Part shown: positions 35,004 through 42,407 of the stretch, piece after piece | How positions within the stretch are numbered: the first letter of the stretch is position 1 | Layout: every line of letters begins with the position of its first letter | Source of the DNA: an uncultured Aquimarina sp. | Lineage (GTDB): Bacteria > Bacteroidota > Bacteroidia > Flavobacteriales > Flavobacteriaceae | Reading direction: 5' to 3' | Assembly (NCBI RefSeq): GCF_947492405.1 | Contig: NZ_CANLMP010000001.1 | Location: 1,240,001 to 1,304,000, forward strand | Length of the DNA: 64,000 bases | The notes under the pieces: generated by a model | The model's database searches: none | What the model was told of the DNA's origin: nothing | The model's input: only the letters and a program-made list of their open reading frames with translations | Position numbers and translations under genes: made by a program

Positions 35004-35465
35004 GCTGGTTTTTTTTATTCGTTTTATTATTCTAATCAGGCTTGGAATAATAGAAATAATAGCACTTGTACCTATAATCAGTCCGTAATTTATTCCGTTC
35101 CAATGTATTTTTCTAATTCCATCATCACAAGCTGTGCATTCCATAACTTTTATATTCGCGTCGATAGCGGAAATTCCGATTAAAGAAATTCCAAAAATCA
35201 ATAAGCATATAATTCCGTTTTTTAGAAATTCAGCAGGTTTTTTATTCAGATTTTCAAGTGTCAAGATCAAGGGGATCATTCCCAAGGTGACATAATATGT
35301 CTTGTCAGAGAAGATGTACATATTTTTTCCAACAAATCTAATTTTGTCAGACGTTGACCATTTAAAAATATCTTGGATTATTTCACGAAAAAAAGATTCG
35401 GAATAGAATGTAATTACAATTCCTATTACAAATGCTAAAATTCCAAATATTATCTTTTTTGTCAA
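34986..35465 (-). CDS. Array gene, four-helix membrane protein
   Basis: 159 residues, four hydrophobic segments (about 5-22, 54-72, 83-102, 128-146) and a CTACDD motif in the third loop. No family recognised. The last residues (about SVQHDI) and the stop codon are encoded by array element 8, as occurs for some integron cassette ORFs. Confidence 0.62.
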   Translation of the reverse strand: MTKKIIFGILAFVIGIVITFYSESFFREIIQDIFKWSTSDKIRFVGKNMYIFSDKTYYVTLGMIPLILTLENLNKKPAEFLKNGIICLLIFGISLIGISAIDANIKVMECTACDDGIRKIHWNGINYGLIIGTSAIISIIPSLIRIIKRIKKTSVQHDI

Positions 35466-35783
35466 ATTCGAGTGATTTTTTATGTTTGCTTACAACGCCA
35501 AATATATGAATCAGAGCAAGCCAGCCTGAACCAATCGATTTATCTGCGCATTTTTATTTCTTATTCAATTTATAAAAATTTAGCGCTACTGCAAAAAACA
35601 AACAACCTTTCAATCTAGCACTAAATTGCTCTGTTTTCATTTATAATGTTGTAGACAGGCTTTCTTAGTAATTTCACTCGATTATTTAATCGGGTTTTTG
35701 AAAATGGATCTAACATATACCAGATCATTTTTACCATAACTAATAAGGCCAATTGGTTTCTTTCATCCTTTAAACTGTTATCT
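35466..35783. other. Gene-free stretch holding array element 9
   Basis: The first part (35491-35654) is a long-class element. The remaining 126 bases contain a 24-codon minus-strand frame ending in NPIK and a weak hairpin CGATT-ATTT-AATCG followed by T5 (35681-35700). I make no gene call in it. Confidence 0.6.
35491..35654. repeat. Array element 9 (long class, GAGCAAGCC subtype)
   Basis: TACAACGCCAAATATATGAATCAGAGCAAG pairs imperfectly with TTGCTCTGTTTTCATTTATAATGTTGTA. About 100 bases from ATATATGAATCAGAG to AAAATTTAGCGC are almost identical to the element at 38990, while the other half differs. Confidence 0.68.
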
Positions 35784-36479
35784 TTATTGATAGTATTGAA
35801 TTTCCCTTATCACAATGTTTTGCGGATAATCATCACCATCTTTGTAAATTAATTTTCTTGTCCAATTGTTTTGTAAATCAAATTCTAAGTATTCAAATTT
35901 ATTATTAAGAATAATTTCGCCTTTTTTATTTGTCACTTTTTGAGAAGTCAATTTTCCTTTTTTATCATATTTCCATAATGATACATGTTCTAATTCATCA
36001 TTTCTCATATGAATATACTTTGTTCTTTTTCCATTTTTCCTGAACATCGTTCCATTTACTTTATTACCGTTTACATCAAAGGATTCCGAGTTGGTCTGAT
36101 TTCTATTAATATGATTAATTTTTATTACTCCTTCTCTTTTTCCTTCTTTATCATAAGTGATTTCTTCTACGATCTTTCCATTCTCTTGTACTGATAGAAT
36201 TTTTCTTAATAATTTGTTTTCTTTATCTAATTGATGGATAGTTGTAAAGTTTCCATTTTTATCAAATTTTTTGAAAAAATGCCCATAATCTTCAATCTCT
36301 CCTTTTTGCCAATTTCCTGATTCTTTTTTTGTTTTATAAATACGTTCAAAATATGATTTTATATTCCCATTGAATTCTAAAGAAATTCTGGGACTTTGGT
36401 TAACTGAACAAGAGACAAAAAATAATGCAATTATTAGCTTTAATAGAAGTAAGCTTTTTCTATAATTTAATTTATTCAT
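35784..36479 (-). CDS. Array gene, lipoprotein with repetitive strands
   Basis: 231 residues with lipobox FFVSCSVNQ. The mature part contains repeated motifs such as FKKFDKNGNFTTIHQL, YDKEGKREGVIKI, FDVNGNKVNG and YDKKGKLTSQKV, a Y/F-D-K/N-x-G-K/N-x-x pattern of short beta-hairpin repeats like those of YD/RHS-type or MORN-like proteins. Function unknown; surface exposed by inference. Confidence 0.68.
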   Translation of the reverse strand: MNKLNYRKSLLLLKLIIALFFVSCSVNQSPRISLEFNGNIKSYFERIYKTKKESGNWQKGEIEDYGHFFKKFDKNGNFTTIHQLDKENKLLRKILSVQENGKIVEEITYDKEGKREGVIKINHINRNQTNSESFDVNGNKVNGTMFRKNGKRTKYIHMRNDELEHVSLWKYDKKGKLTSQKVTNKKGEIILNNKFEYLEFDLQNNWTRKLIYKDGDDYPQNIVIREIQYYQ

Positions 36480-36540
36480 TTAGTTTAATTTTATGTACCA
36501 AATATATTATTAGATATTACCTAAAAAGCATATAGCTTAT

Positions 36541-36713
36541 CTACAAAGTTTAATATATGTGTAGTAGCGGGGGAAAACGTTACCGTATTTTTCAATTTTT
36601 CTTATGCATTGGTTGCTAACTTTTACTTTCTGCTAACATTGAGTCTTACCAAAAATACGACAACCTTTAGCTTGATCACTTTGCTATTATGATCGCATAT
36701 ATAGTTTTGTAGC
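36541..36713. repeat. Array element 10 (long class, partly diverged)
   Basis: CTACAAAGTTTAATATATG ... with CATATATAGTTTTGTAG at the right end. The interior has lost part of the TTGACTTTTC block (TTCAATTTTTCTTATGC) but keeps GGTTGCTAACTTTTA and TTACCAAAAATA. The AAC/GTT pair is altered (ACAAAG / GTTTTGT). Confidence 0.6.
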
Positions 36714-36715
36714 AA

Positions 36716-37213
36716 TCAGTTATTTTTGCTTTTTAGTTTTAACTCCTCAATATTTTTATTCAATCTCCGTAATTCATAGAGTAACGACTCCGTTTTATGT
36801 TGTCCACTAAATACAGACATAACTTCATTAATTGCTTTACTAAATATGTCCTCAATATTAGCTGAATCCTGTGCTACCATTTTTATTATCATACCAGTGT
36901 CGATAAATTCATTTTCAGAACCAATTTCGATTCCAATCGCTTTCCCACCTAGAAGGCCCAATTCTTTTGGGTAGAATTTTGAGTCAATAGGGATTTGAAC
37001 TTCACTATTTACGATTTCACAAATTAAATTTACAGTTCCATCTGGAGTTAAGTTCATTTCAATAACTCGTCCTATTTCTAGTCCATTTATATCAAGTTTA
37101 GATTCCGTTGTAAATCCATCTGCTTTTTGTGTATTCACAATTATCGTCCGTGATTTCTTAGAACAAGAAGTAAAGAGAAGTATTAGAAGTGAAATTTTAA
37201 ACAGATTTTTCAT
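36716..37213 (-). CDS. MCE/MlaD-domain lipoprotein, copy B
   Basis: 165 residues, same lipobox (LLFTSCSKKS) and MCE layout as copy A at 34330. Nine substitutions separate the two, none in the lipobox. Identity extends beyond the gene into the flanking elements (34312-34930 matches 36698 onward at a constant offset of 2386 bases to about 37316). This indicates duplication of the whole cassette rather than of the ORF alone. Confidence 0.75.
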   Translation of the reverse strand: MKNLFKISLLILLFTSCSKKSRTIIVNTQKADGFTTESKLDINGLEIGRVIEMNLTPDGTVNLICEIVNSEVQIPIDSKFYPKELGLLGGKAIGIEIGSENEFIDTGMIIKMVAQDSANIEDIFSKAINEVMSVFSGQHKTESLLYELRRLNKNIEELKLKSKNN

Positions 37214-37220
37214 AATTGAT

Positions 37221-37391
37221 TACAACGTTTAATATATGTGTCATAGCAGGGCAAAATATTACCCTACTTTTTGACTTTTCTTGCGCACTTGGTTGCTAAC
37301 TTTTATTTTCTGCAAGCATTGTTCCTTACTAAATACACAAGAACCATTCTATTTATCACCAAACTGCTATGATCACATTTATGGTGTTGTA
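37221..37391. repeat. Array element 11 (long class)
   Basis: TACAACGTTTAATATATGTG-TCATAGCAG pairs with CTGCTATGATCACATTTATGGTGTTGTA. Interior: TTGACTTTTCTTGCGCACTT, GGTTGCTAACTTTTATTTT, TGCAAGCATTG. One of the clearest copies. Confidence 0.72.
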
Positions 37392-37409
37392 ACACATTTT
37401 TTATTCAGT

Positions 37410-37877
37410 TCAGTTCTCTAAAATCAAATATTCATTTTCAGGAAAAGACACCATTCTTAACAAATCTAATGTTCCGCAATTCAGTTTAAGATATTTTTCC
37501 GTATTCGGAATTCCACATTTATCTTTTTCCCAACTTGTTTTGAATTTATATTTTGTAGTATCTAATTTATTTTCAAGAATAACTGATTTGTCATTAGAAA
37601 TTTGCCATTCGTATTTTTCATTTTTCCAACAAACACCAATTCCATCTCCAAGTTTATCAATTCCACTTACATCAAGTTTGACAAAACCCGTTTTCGGGAT
37701 TGAACTAGATTTTCCGTTTATAATATATCTCGTACTTCCATTCGTAACTATTGTCACGCACTGCTTTTTGTCAGCTGAATAAATTCTAAAACTCGTTCTA
37801 TTCACATTGTCACAAGAAGAAATCAGAATCATTAAAATTCCGATTGCTAAAAAGTTAAAATGTTTATTGTTAAACAT
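37410..37877 (-). CDS. Array gene, lipoprotein of unknown function
   Basis: 155 residues with lipobox ILISSCDNV. The mature domain is beta-rich with Cys in KQCVTIV, GIGVCWKNE, KDKCGIPN and KLNCGTLD, which could form two disulfides. No family recognised. Lies between a long and a short array element. Confidence 0.65.
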   Translation of the reverse strand: MFNNKHFNFLAIGILMILISSCDNVNRTSFRIYSADKKQCVTIVTNGSTRYIINGKSSSIPKTGFVKLDVSGIDKLGDGIGVCWKNEKYEWQISNDKSVILENKLDTTKYKFKTSWEKDKCGIPNTEKYLKLNCGTLDLLRMVSFPENEYLILEN

Positions 37878-37900
37878 TAATTTTTGATGGTTTGGTAAAT

Positions 37901-37968
37901 TACAACGGTCTTGTATATGGGGCGTGACCAGATTTTGCTGGGCATGACCGTCATATACGTTGTTGTAG
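37901..37968. repeat. Array element 12 (short class, near-perfect attC-like hairpin)
   Basis: 68 bases. Gene-sense: CTACAAC-AACGTATATGACGGTCATGCCCAGCAAAATCTGGTCACG...-GTTGTA (given in parts). Paired arms are TACAAC/GTTGTA, TATATG/CATATA, and GGTCATGCCCAG/CTGGTCACGCCCC around an AAAAT loop. Length and two-step arm structure resemble integron attC sites most closely of all copies. Confidence 0.7.
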
Positions 37969-37977
37969 GCAGTCTTC

Positions 37978-38970
37978 TCAATATTGTAATTCTTTCAATC
38001 TATTGAGGTTTCTGTCCCAGAATATGACTTTTCTCTTATCATCTGTAGTGATTAATTTTGTGGCGTCTGCGTTCCAATCTATTCCCTGAAGAAGGTTTTT
38101 AGTAGTTTTTTCAGCTACCAAATCACCATTTTTGTTCCAAAGCCTAATCTTCTCACTGGCAGTTGCTAATAAATCTCCATCATTTGACCACTTCATATTT
38201 CTAATTTCAGCTTCACTTTTATCAATGGATTTAATTCTTTTTCCATCATATGTCCAGTATTGTAATAAGGGTCGATAATTTTTTTGAAAGTCTCCATAGT
38301 CTCCTGTAACAAAGAACTCTCCATTTGGATGCCAATCAACACAAAGCATTAAGACATCTATTTCTTTACTTCTATCGTCTACATCATCTATATTCCTTAA
38401 ACTATCTAATTTATAATTATACAAGGTGATTTTTTCGCCAACAGCAACAATTAAATTTTCATCAGGATGCCAGTCCAGTCCAATAATTCCTTTCTGATTC
38501 GTATTCTTTCTTTGCAGCACATTTCCTTGTTCATCAAATATTGTCAGGAATCCTTCATAATCGCCAATAGCTAATAAATCTCCAGAATGATTCCACCCTA
38601 TGGCTCTTGCCCCGTCATTGGTTATGGTATCAAGTTGTATAGTTTCGTCGTTGTCAAGATTTATAATTATTGATTTTGATTTTCCATCTTGTACGGATAC
38701 TGCCAACTTGTTTTTTGTAGGATGCCATTTAGTTTTGGTTATAGTTCCTTTATAGGGGTAAGATTTTAGTTCTCCATAATCCGTAGAAGAAATTAACTTA
38801 AAAAAAGTGTCGTTGGAACCTCCTACCACAATCTTACTCTTTGCGGGGTGCCAATCTGCAGACCAAAAAAACCATCGTTCTTTTTCTTCGAAGTTTTGAC
38901 TTTCTTCTTTTGAGGATTGTTTACATCCCAAAATTGTAATCATTGAAATAATTATGATAAGAATTCTCAT
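37978..38970 (-). CDS. Array gene, WD40-type beta-propeller lipoprotein
   Basis: 330 residues with lipobox ITILGCKQS. Seven WD-like blades are visible through repeated D-W-H-P motifs (SADWHPAKSKIVV, TKWHPTKNKLAVS, GLDWHPDENLIVAVG, CVDWHPNGEFFVTGD, MKWSNDGDLLATA, GIDWNADATKLITTD). WD40 propellers act as binding platforms. It is the largest array gene. A long array element is at its 5' side and the short element 12 follows the stop. Confidence 0.83.
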   Translation of the reverse strand: MRILIIIISMITILGCKQSSKEESQNFEEKERWFFWSADWHPAKSKIVVGGSNDTFFKLISSTDYGELKSYPYKGTITKTKWHPTKNKLAVSVQDGKSKSIIINLDNDETIQLDTITNDGARAIGWNHSGDLLAIGDYEGFLTIFDEQGNVLQRKNTNQKGIIGLDWHPDENLIVAVGEKITLYNYKLDSLRNIDDVDDRSKEIDVLMLCVDWHPNGEFFVTGDYGDFQKNYRPLLQYWTYDGKRIKSIDKSEAEIRNMKWSNDGDLLATASEKIRLWNKNGDLVAEKTTKNLLQGIDWNADATKLITTDDKRKVIFWDRNLNRLKELQY

Positions 38971-38989
38971 TTTTTGTTATTTGATTGCT

Positions 38990-39153
38990 TACAACGTTTA
39001 ATATATGAATCAGAGCAAGCCAGCCTGAACCAATCGATTTATCTGCGCATTTTTATTTCTTGTTTAATTTATAAAAATTTAGCGCCTTTGCAAAAAGGAA
39101 AAGACATTTCGATTCGTTACTTAGTTGCTATGATCAAATATATAGTATTGTAA
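38990..39153. repeat. Array element 13 (long class, GAGCAAGCC subtype)
   Basis: TACAACGTTTAATATATGAATCAGAGCAAGCC at the left end; right end GTTGCTATGATCAAATATATAGTATTGTA. The left part and core are nearly identical to element 9, whereas the right arm has the GCTATGA form of elements 8 and 11, so the copy looks chimeric. Confidence 0.68.
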
Positions 39154-39158
39154 ACAGT

Positions 39159-39542
39159 TTATTTTTTTGCATCCTGAAATTCAGATAGTTTTTGTCTAAT
39201 TAATTGCGATTCTTCATAACTAATCCTTAATTTACTTAAAGAAATTGAAAATTGTTGATTTTGGTCAGTTAATTCCAGAGTAGATTTTACTCTGTTATAA
39301 TTTAGATTTTCAATTCTGATAAAGACTCTTTCCAAAAGAAGCTTATTCCGAATAATTAATGATACCCTATATTCGGTTAAAATTAGATAATCAAACTTTT
39401 TTCTAGTCAAAAAGTAAAAAACAGTTGCTATTGAAAAAATGTTTTCCAGGATAGTTTCCCAAAATGTGTTTTCAGATTCCTTTTTTAAGAGAATTATTCC
39501 GGACTCTTTTTTGAGTAAATTATCTATTCTTTTCTTTGTCAT
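39159..39542 (-). CDS. Array gene, small membrane-associated protein
   Basis: 127 residues with one hydrophobic segment (FWETILENIFSIATVFYFL) followed by a beta-strand and helix domain (YLILTEYRVSLIIRNKLL ... ISYEESQLIRQKLSEF) that could be a bacterial PH-like domain; this is a guess from pattern only. Flanked by a long and a compact element. Confidence 0.6.
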   Translation of the reverse strand: MTKKRIDNLLKKESGIILLKKESENTFWETILENIFSIATVFYFLTRKKFDYLILTEYRVSLIIRNKLLLERVFIRIENLNYNRVKSTLELTDQNQQFSISLSKLRISYEESQLIRQKLSEFQDAKK

Positions 39543-39562
39543 TGAACTTTCAAGAAAGTGTG

Positions 39563-39606
39563 GTAACGTTTAATGTAAAATGCATTTTTACATAGTGTCG
39601 TATAGT
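39563..39606. repeat. Array element 14 (compact hairpin)
   Basis: Contains ATGTAAAA-TGCAT-TTTTACAT, an almost perfect palindrome (39573-39593), bordered by GTAACG and CGTATAG. Gene-sense starts with CTATACGAC and ends CGTTAC. The stop codon of the gene at 39588 lies inside it. Confidence 0.5.
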
Positions 39607-40247
39607 GTTTTATATTTTTCTTTCCAGTTTTCTGTTATCCACCAATCATCACCATATTTTTCCAATTGTTTAATAGATTCTTTTAATGTCATTTTTTCTG
39701 CCCAGTAAAAGACATTATCTTTAATTTGTAAAGCTGCCATTTCCAAAGCTTGATAACATTTTTCCTCAGTTATATAGTTTATACCATAACTGGACTTTAA
39801 AGATAATAATAAGTGTTTTTCATTTTCTTTTTTACTAAAAGATTTATCCTTCATTATCCATTTTTTATTACCTCCATAATAGACGGGTTTAAAGGAAATA
39901 CCAGATTTGTTCTTATCATTAAAATTTTTGTATTGCCAGATTCGATTTTTGAATAAAGCATTTTTATATTTAGGTAATAAATCCGGAGATATATGAAAAG
40001 CTGTAGAGCCTGCTATTTCTTTTAAACTCCAAGGATCTTCTTCGTAAGGAATTATACCTTTATGCATTATACAAACTTTTACCAATCGGACTTGCATTGA
40101 AATTCCCAGTCTGTCTGTTGGAGCTTCAACACTAATTTTGTATGAATTGTTTTCGAATTGCCAAGATTTTCCTTTAAAGACAAAGCCAATCTCGGAAAGG
40201 GGTTTATTTGTTTTCTCAAAAATTTCCCAGAATTCATTAATATTCAT
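39588..40247 (-). CDS. Array gene, unknown soluble protein
   Basis: 219 residues from the ATG at 40247. The open frame continues to 40271, but those 8 codons derive from array element 15, so the internal ATG (MNINEFWEIFEKT) is preferred. It is rich in aromatic residues, with PWSLKEIAGS and GDDWWITENWKEKYKTLYD near the end. No family recognised. Confidence 0.62.
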   Translation of the reverse strand: MNINEFWEIFEKTNKPLSEIGFVFKGKSWQFENNSYKISVEAPTDRLGISMQVRLVKVCIMHKGIIPYEEDPWSLKEIAGSTAFHISPDLLPKYKNALFKNRIWQYKNFNDKNKSGISFKPVYYGGNKKWIMKDKSFSKKENEKHLLLSLKSSYGINYITEEKCYQALEMAALQIKDNVFYWAEKMTLKESIKQLEKYGDDWWITENWKEKYKTLYDTM

Positions 40248-40263
40248 AATAAATAGTTCAATA

Positions 40264-40518
40264 CTATACATTTAATATATGTGTCGTGACCAGCTTTTGC
40301 TTGATATGAACGTCATATACCTTGTTAGCATCAGTTTTTAATATTACTCCTTTATCCTGCATTAAATCTATTTGATAGGTTTTGACACTTCCTGTAACGA
40401 AGGACTGGGCTTCTTTTAATTTCTCGATATTTCTTCCTGCAATAATTACTTCATAACCTTTTTTGATAGCTAGTCTCGCTGTAGCTAAACCCATATTACT
40501 TGAACCACCAAGTATCAA
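40264..40518 (-). pseudogene. Truncated SDR fused to array element 15
   Basis: 84 codons from a TTG. The first 58 residues (MILGGSSNMGLATARLAIKK and following) are a Rossmann-type SDR N-terminus with the nucleotide loop GGSSNMG. The remaining residues (after DKGV) are read from the array element. The natural ATG upstream (ATGGAAAAGAA) is one base out of frame with the body. Both a 5' frameshift and a 3' truncation mark this as a broken gene. Confidence 0.7.
40266..40330. repeat. Array element 15 (short class)
   Basis: 65 bases, homologous to element 12: both contain GTGACCAG-TTTTGCT and GTCATATAC. Gene-sense begins TGCTAACAAGG and ends with ATGTATAG, where the GTT has been lost. It provides the last 20 or so codons of the truncated SDR. 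Confidence 0.62.
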
Positions 40519-40532
40519 TATTCTTTTCCATA

Positions 40533-41252
40533 TTAGATTAAGGTTAGTCCTCCATCAACTGTAATTGTTGTTCCGGTCATGTAAGGATTGGTTAAAGCAT
40601 TGAAGTAAGTATAAGCAAGTTCGTCTGCGGTTCCTAAGTGTTCCACTGGTAAAGTGTTCTTTGCCCATTCTGAGAAATTTGTTTTTTCATTCTCAGTCCA
40701 TACTCCTGTTTTTACAACTCCTGGAGCTATGATGTTAACTCTTGTTGGGGAAATTTCTCTTGCTAAAGATTTAGCAAAAACGTTTACTGCAGCACTTGCC
40801 GCATTCATTATTGAAGCTCCATTTTTTGAAGGCCTATAAATTGCCATACTTGATGTTACAACAATACTTCCTCCTTTATTAATGTAATTAGCGGCAGCTC
40901 GACAACAATTAAATGTCCCCCAAAATTTTTCCATTCCTCTTTGAGCAATTTCTGTGTCCATATCCTTTATTTGTGACATCAATTTTGTTTCATCACTTAC
41001 TGCAGAGAATGACAGAAAGTCAAACTTTCCAATTTTGCTAAAAGCTTTGTTAACGGAATGTTCATTTAGCATATCCATTGGAATAACATGAGTAATTCCG
41101 CCAATTTCTTCTTGAACCTGTTTCAATTTGGACTCTGTCCTACTCACTAAATAGACTATTGATTCTTTTTCTATGAATAATTTAGCCAAAGCTTTACCAA
41201 TTCCAGAAGAAGCTCCAACAATTACTACTTTTTTATCCTTAAGTGAAATCAT
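40533..41252 (-). CDS. Short-chain dehydrogenase/reductase (array gene)
   Basis: A 239-residue SDR. Cofactor loop GASSGIGKALA; the usual NNAG motif reads SFSAVSDET; catalytic Ser lies in VVTSSMAIYRP; and the YxxxK position reads GASIMNAASAAVNV, so the Tyr-x-x-x-Lys pair is missing. It ends in GGLTLI. The missing catalytic pair suggests a non-standard reductase or a binding-only protein. It lies 14 bases upstream of the truncated SDR. Confidence 0.83.
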   Translation of the reverse strand: MISLKDKKVVIVGASSGIGKALAKLFIEKESIVYLVSRTESKLKQVQEEIGGITHVIPMDMLNEHSVNKAFSKIGKFDFLSFSAVSDETKLMSQIKDMDTEIAQRGMEKFWGTFNCCRAAANYINKGGSIVVTSSMAIYRPSKNGASIMNAASAAVNVFAKSLAREISPTRVNIIAPGVVKTGVWTENEKTNFSEWAKNTLPVEHLGTADELAYTYFNALTNPYMTGTTITVDGGLTLI

Positions 41253-41272
41253 GTTTATTGATTTTTGATTGA

Positions 41273-41458
41273 TACTAACGTGTTTGTGTATGGTTAGTTG
41301 CGTGTTTCATCCACTAATTTACTAAACTACCCTGCACTTAAAGTGCAGGGGTTTCACCCTAATCTGAGACCAGTAAACAAAAACAAACGCGAGAAAATTC
41401 CGAAGGAATTTTCCAAATAAGCAACGGCCAAAGCAATTAATTATACACGTTGTTGTAA
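41273..41458. repeat. Array element 16 (long, with two internal hairpins)
   Basis: The ends ACTAACGTGTTTGTGTAT and ATACACGTTGTTGTA pair. Inside are two perfect stem-loops: CCCTGCACTT-A-AAGTGCAGGG (41330-41350) and GAAAATTCC-GAA-GGAATTTTC (41393-41413). The left end resembles element 2. Confidence 0.65.
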
Positions 41459-41467
41459 CCAGTTATT

Positions 41468-42205
41468 TTATTCGAAAGCATAAATATTAATTGATTCACA
41501 ATCGTGTTCATTTCCGTAAATCATTAATGGTTTTTCAATTTCTATTCCGTCAAATGCATTTATTCCGATTTCGTCAAAAGCCATATTAAGTAATAAATAA
41601 GTTTTGAATTTTATACAATTTAATATACTTTGATAAAGTTTAGTTTCGCATACTTGGTCGTAAATATCTAAATCTTCTAAAATCTTATTTAATAAAGACA
41701 ATTCTTTCCATATTTTAGAATAATCTACTTTTCCGATTCCAACATATAATTCTTCTCGAAAGTTGAATTCAAAATATTCAGGTTTTTTTAATATCGGGTA
41801 ATTACCTTTTCCAAAACCGCAAAAATATGAGTAAGGCTCATAATCGTATTCTAAAAATATTATCTGATTCTTAAATCCTTTATTTTCAGAGTCAATTTTA
41901 GATTTCAATTCAGGAATAGAATTTAAAATATCAGTTTTAAGTTCAGCGATGATTTCTTTTTCATCAAATTTCATTTTTTTTGCATTTTCAAATGCTGAAA
42001 TCAAATCAGTATTCTTTTTTGCTTTCTTGAAACTTTTAATCTCATCGTTATCAAACAAATTTGTTATAACTCCAAGATTTACATTGAATGCTTTTGGGTT
42101 TTCGTTGATTAATTCATTGAACATTTTTTCAATCGAAGTGTTCTTAATAACTTCTATATTGACATTGAATAAATTCGTAAGATTCGATGTTATTTCTGCG
42201 TTCAT
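41468..42205 (-). CDS. Array gene, unknown soluble protein (first of the array)
   Basis: 245 residues without signal peptide. A helix-rich N-terminal half (FNVNIEVIKNTSIEKMFNEL) is followed by a mixed part with FLEYDYEPYSYFCGFGKG and LSLLNKILEDLDIYDQV. No family recognised. It has element 16 downstream and a half element upstream. Confidence 0.62.
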   Translation of the reverse strand: MNAEITSNLTNLFNVNIEVIKNTSIEKMFNELINENPKAFNVNLGVITNLFDNDEIKSFKKAKKNTDLISAFENAKKMKFDEKEIIAELKTDILNSIPELKSKIDSENKGFKNQIIFLEYDYEPYSYFCGFGKGNYPILKKPEYFEFNFREELYVGIGKVDYSKIWKELSLLNKILEDLDIYDQVCETKLYQSILNCIKFKTYLLLNMAFDEIGINAFDGIEIEKPLMIYGNEHDCESINIYAFE

Positions 42206-42212
42206 TTTAATT

Positions 42213-42240
42213 GGTTACAACAGTGGTATGTACTATTACA
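42213..42240. repeat. Array element 17 (half site, 5' border of the array)
   Basis: GGTTACAACAGTGGTATGTA resembles the left end of the other elements (TTACAAC), but no matching right arm is found before glyA. It marks the upstream border of the array. Confidence 0.4.
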
Positions 42241-42407
42241 CATATTTCTCTTATATATTCAATGGTAACGGTTTTTAAACATATAATAAACGTTTAATGC
42301 GATGGTTACATTTTGTTTTTCTTTTTAAAAGTAGTATAAAATTTCCCATCTAACAAGAAGATATACATTGAGGCTTTCTAAAAACAAAAATATATTTTAG
42401 CAACAGT

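Noticed and set aside
29106..42240. CRISPR array
   Set aside because: The repeats are long, variable inverted repeats spaced by whole genes, not short direct repeats with unique spacers, and no cas genes are present.
29106..42240. Insertion sequences or prophage as explanation for the array
   Set aside because: No transposase, recombinase or phage structural gene is seen in or beside the region.
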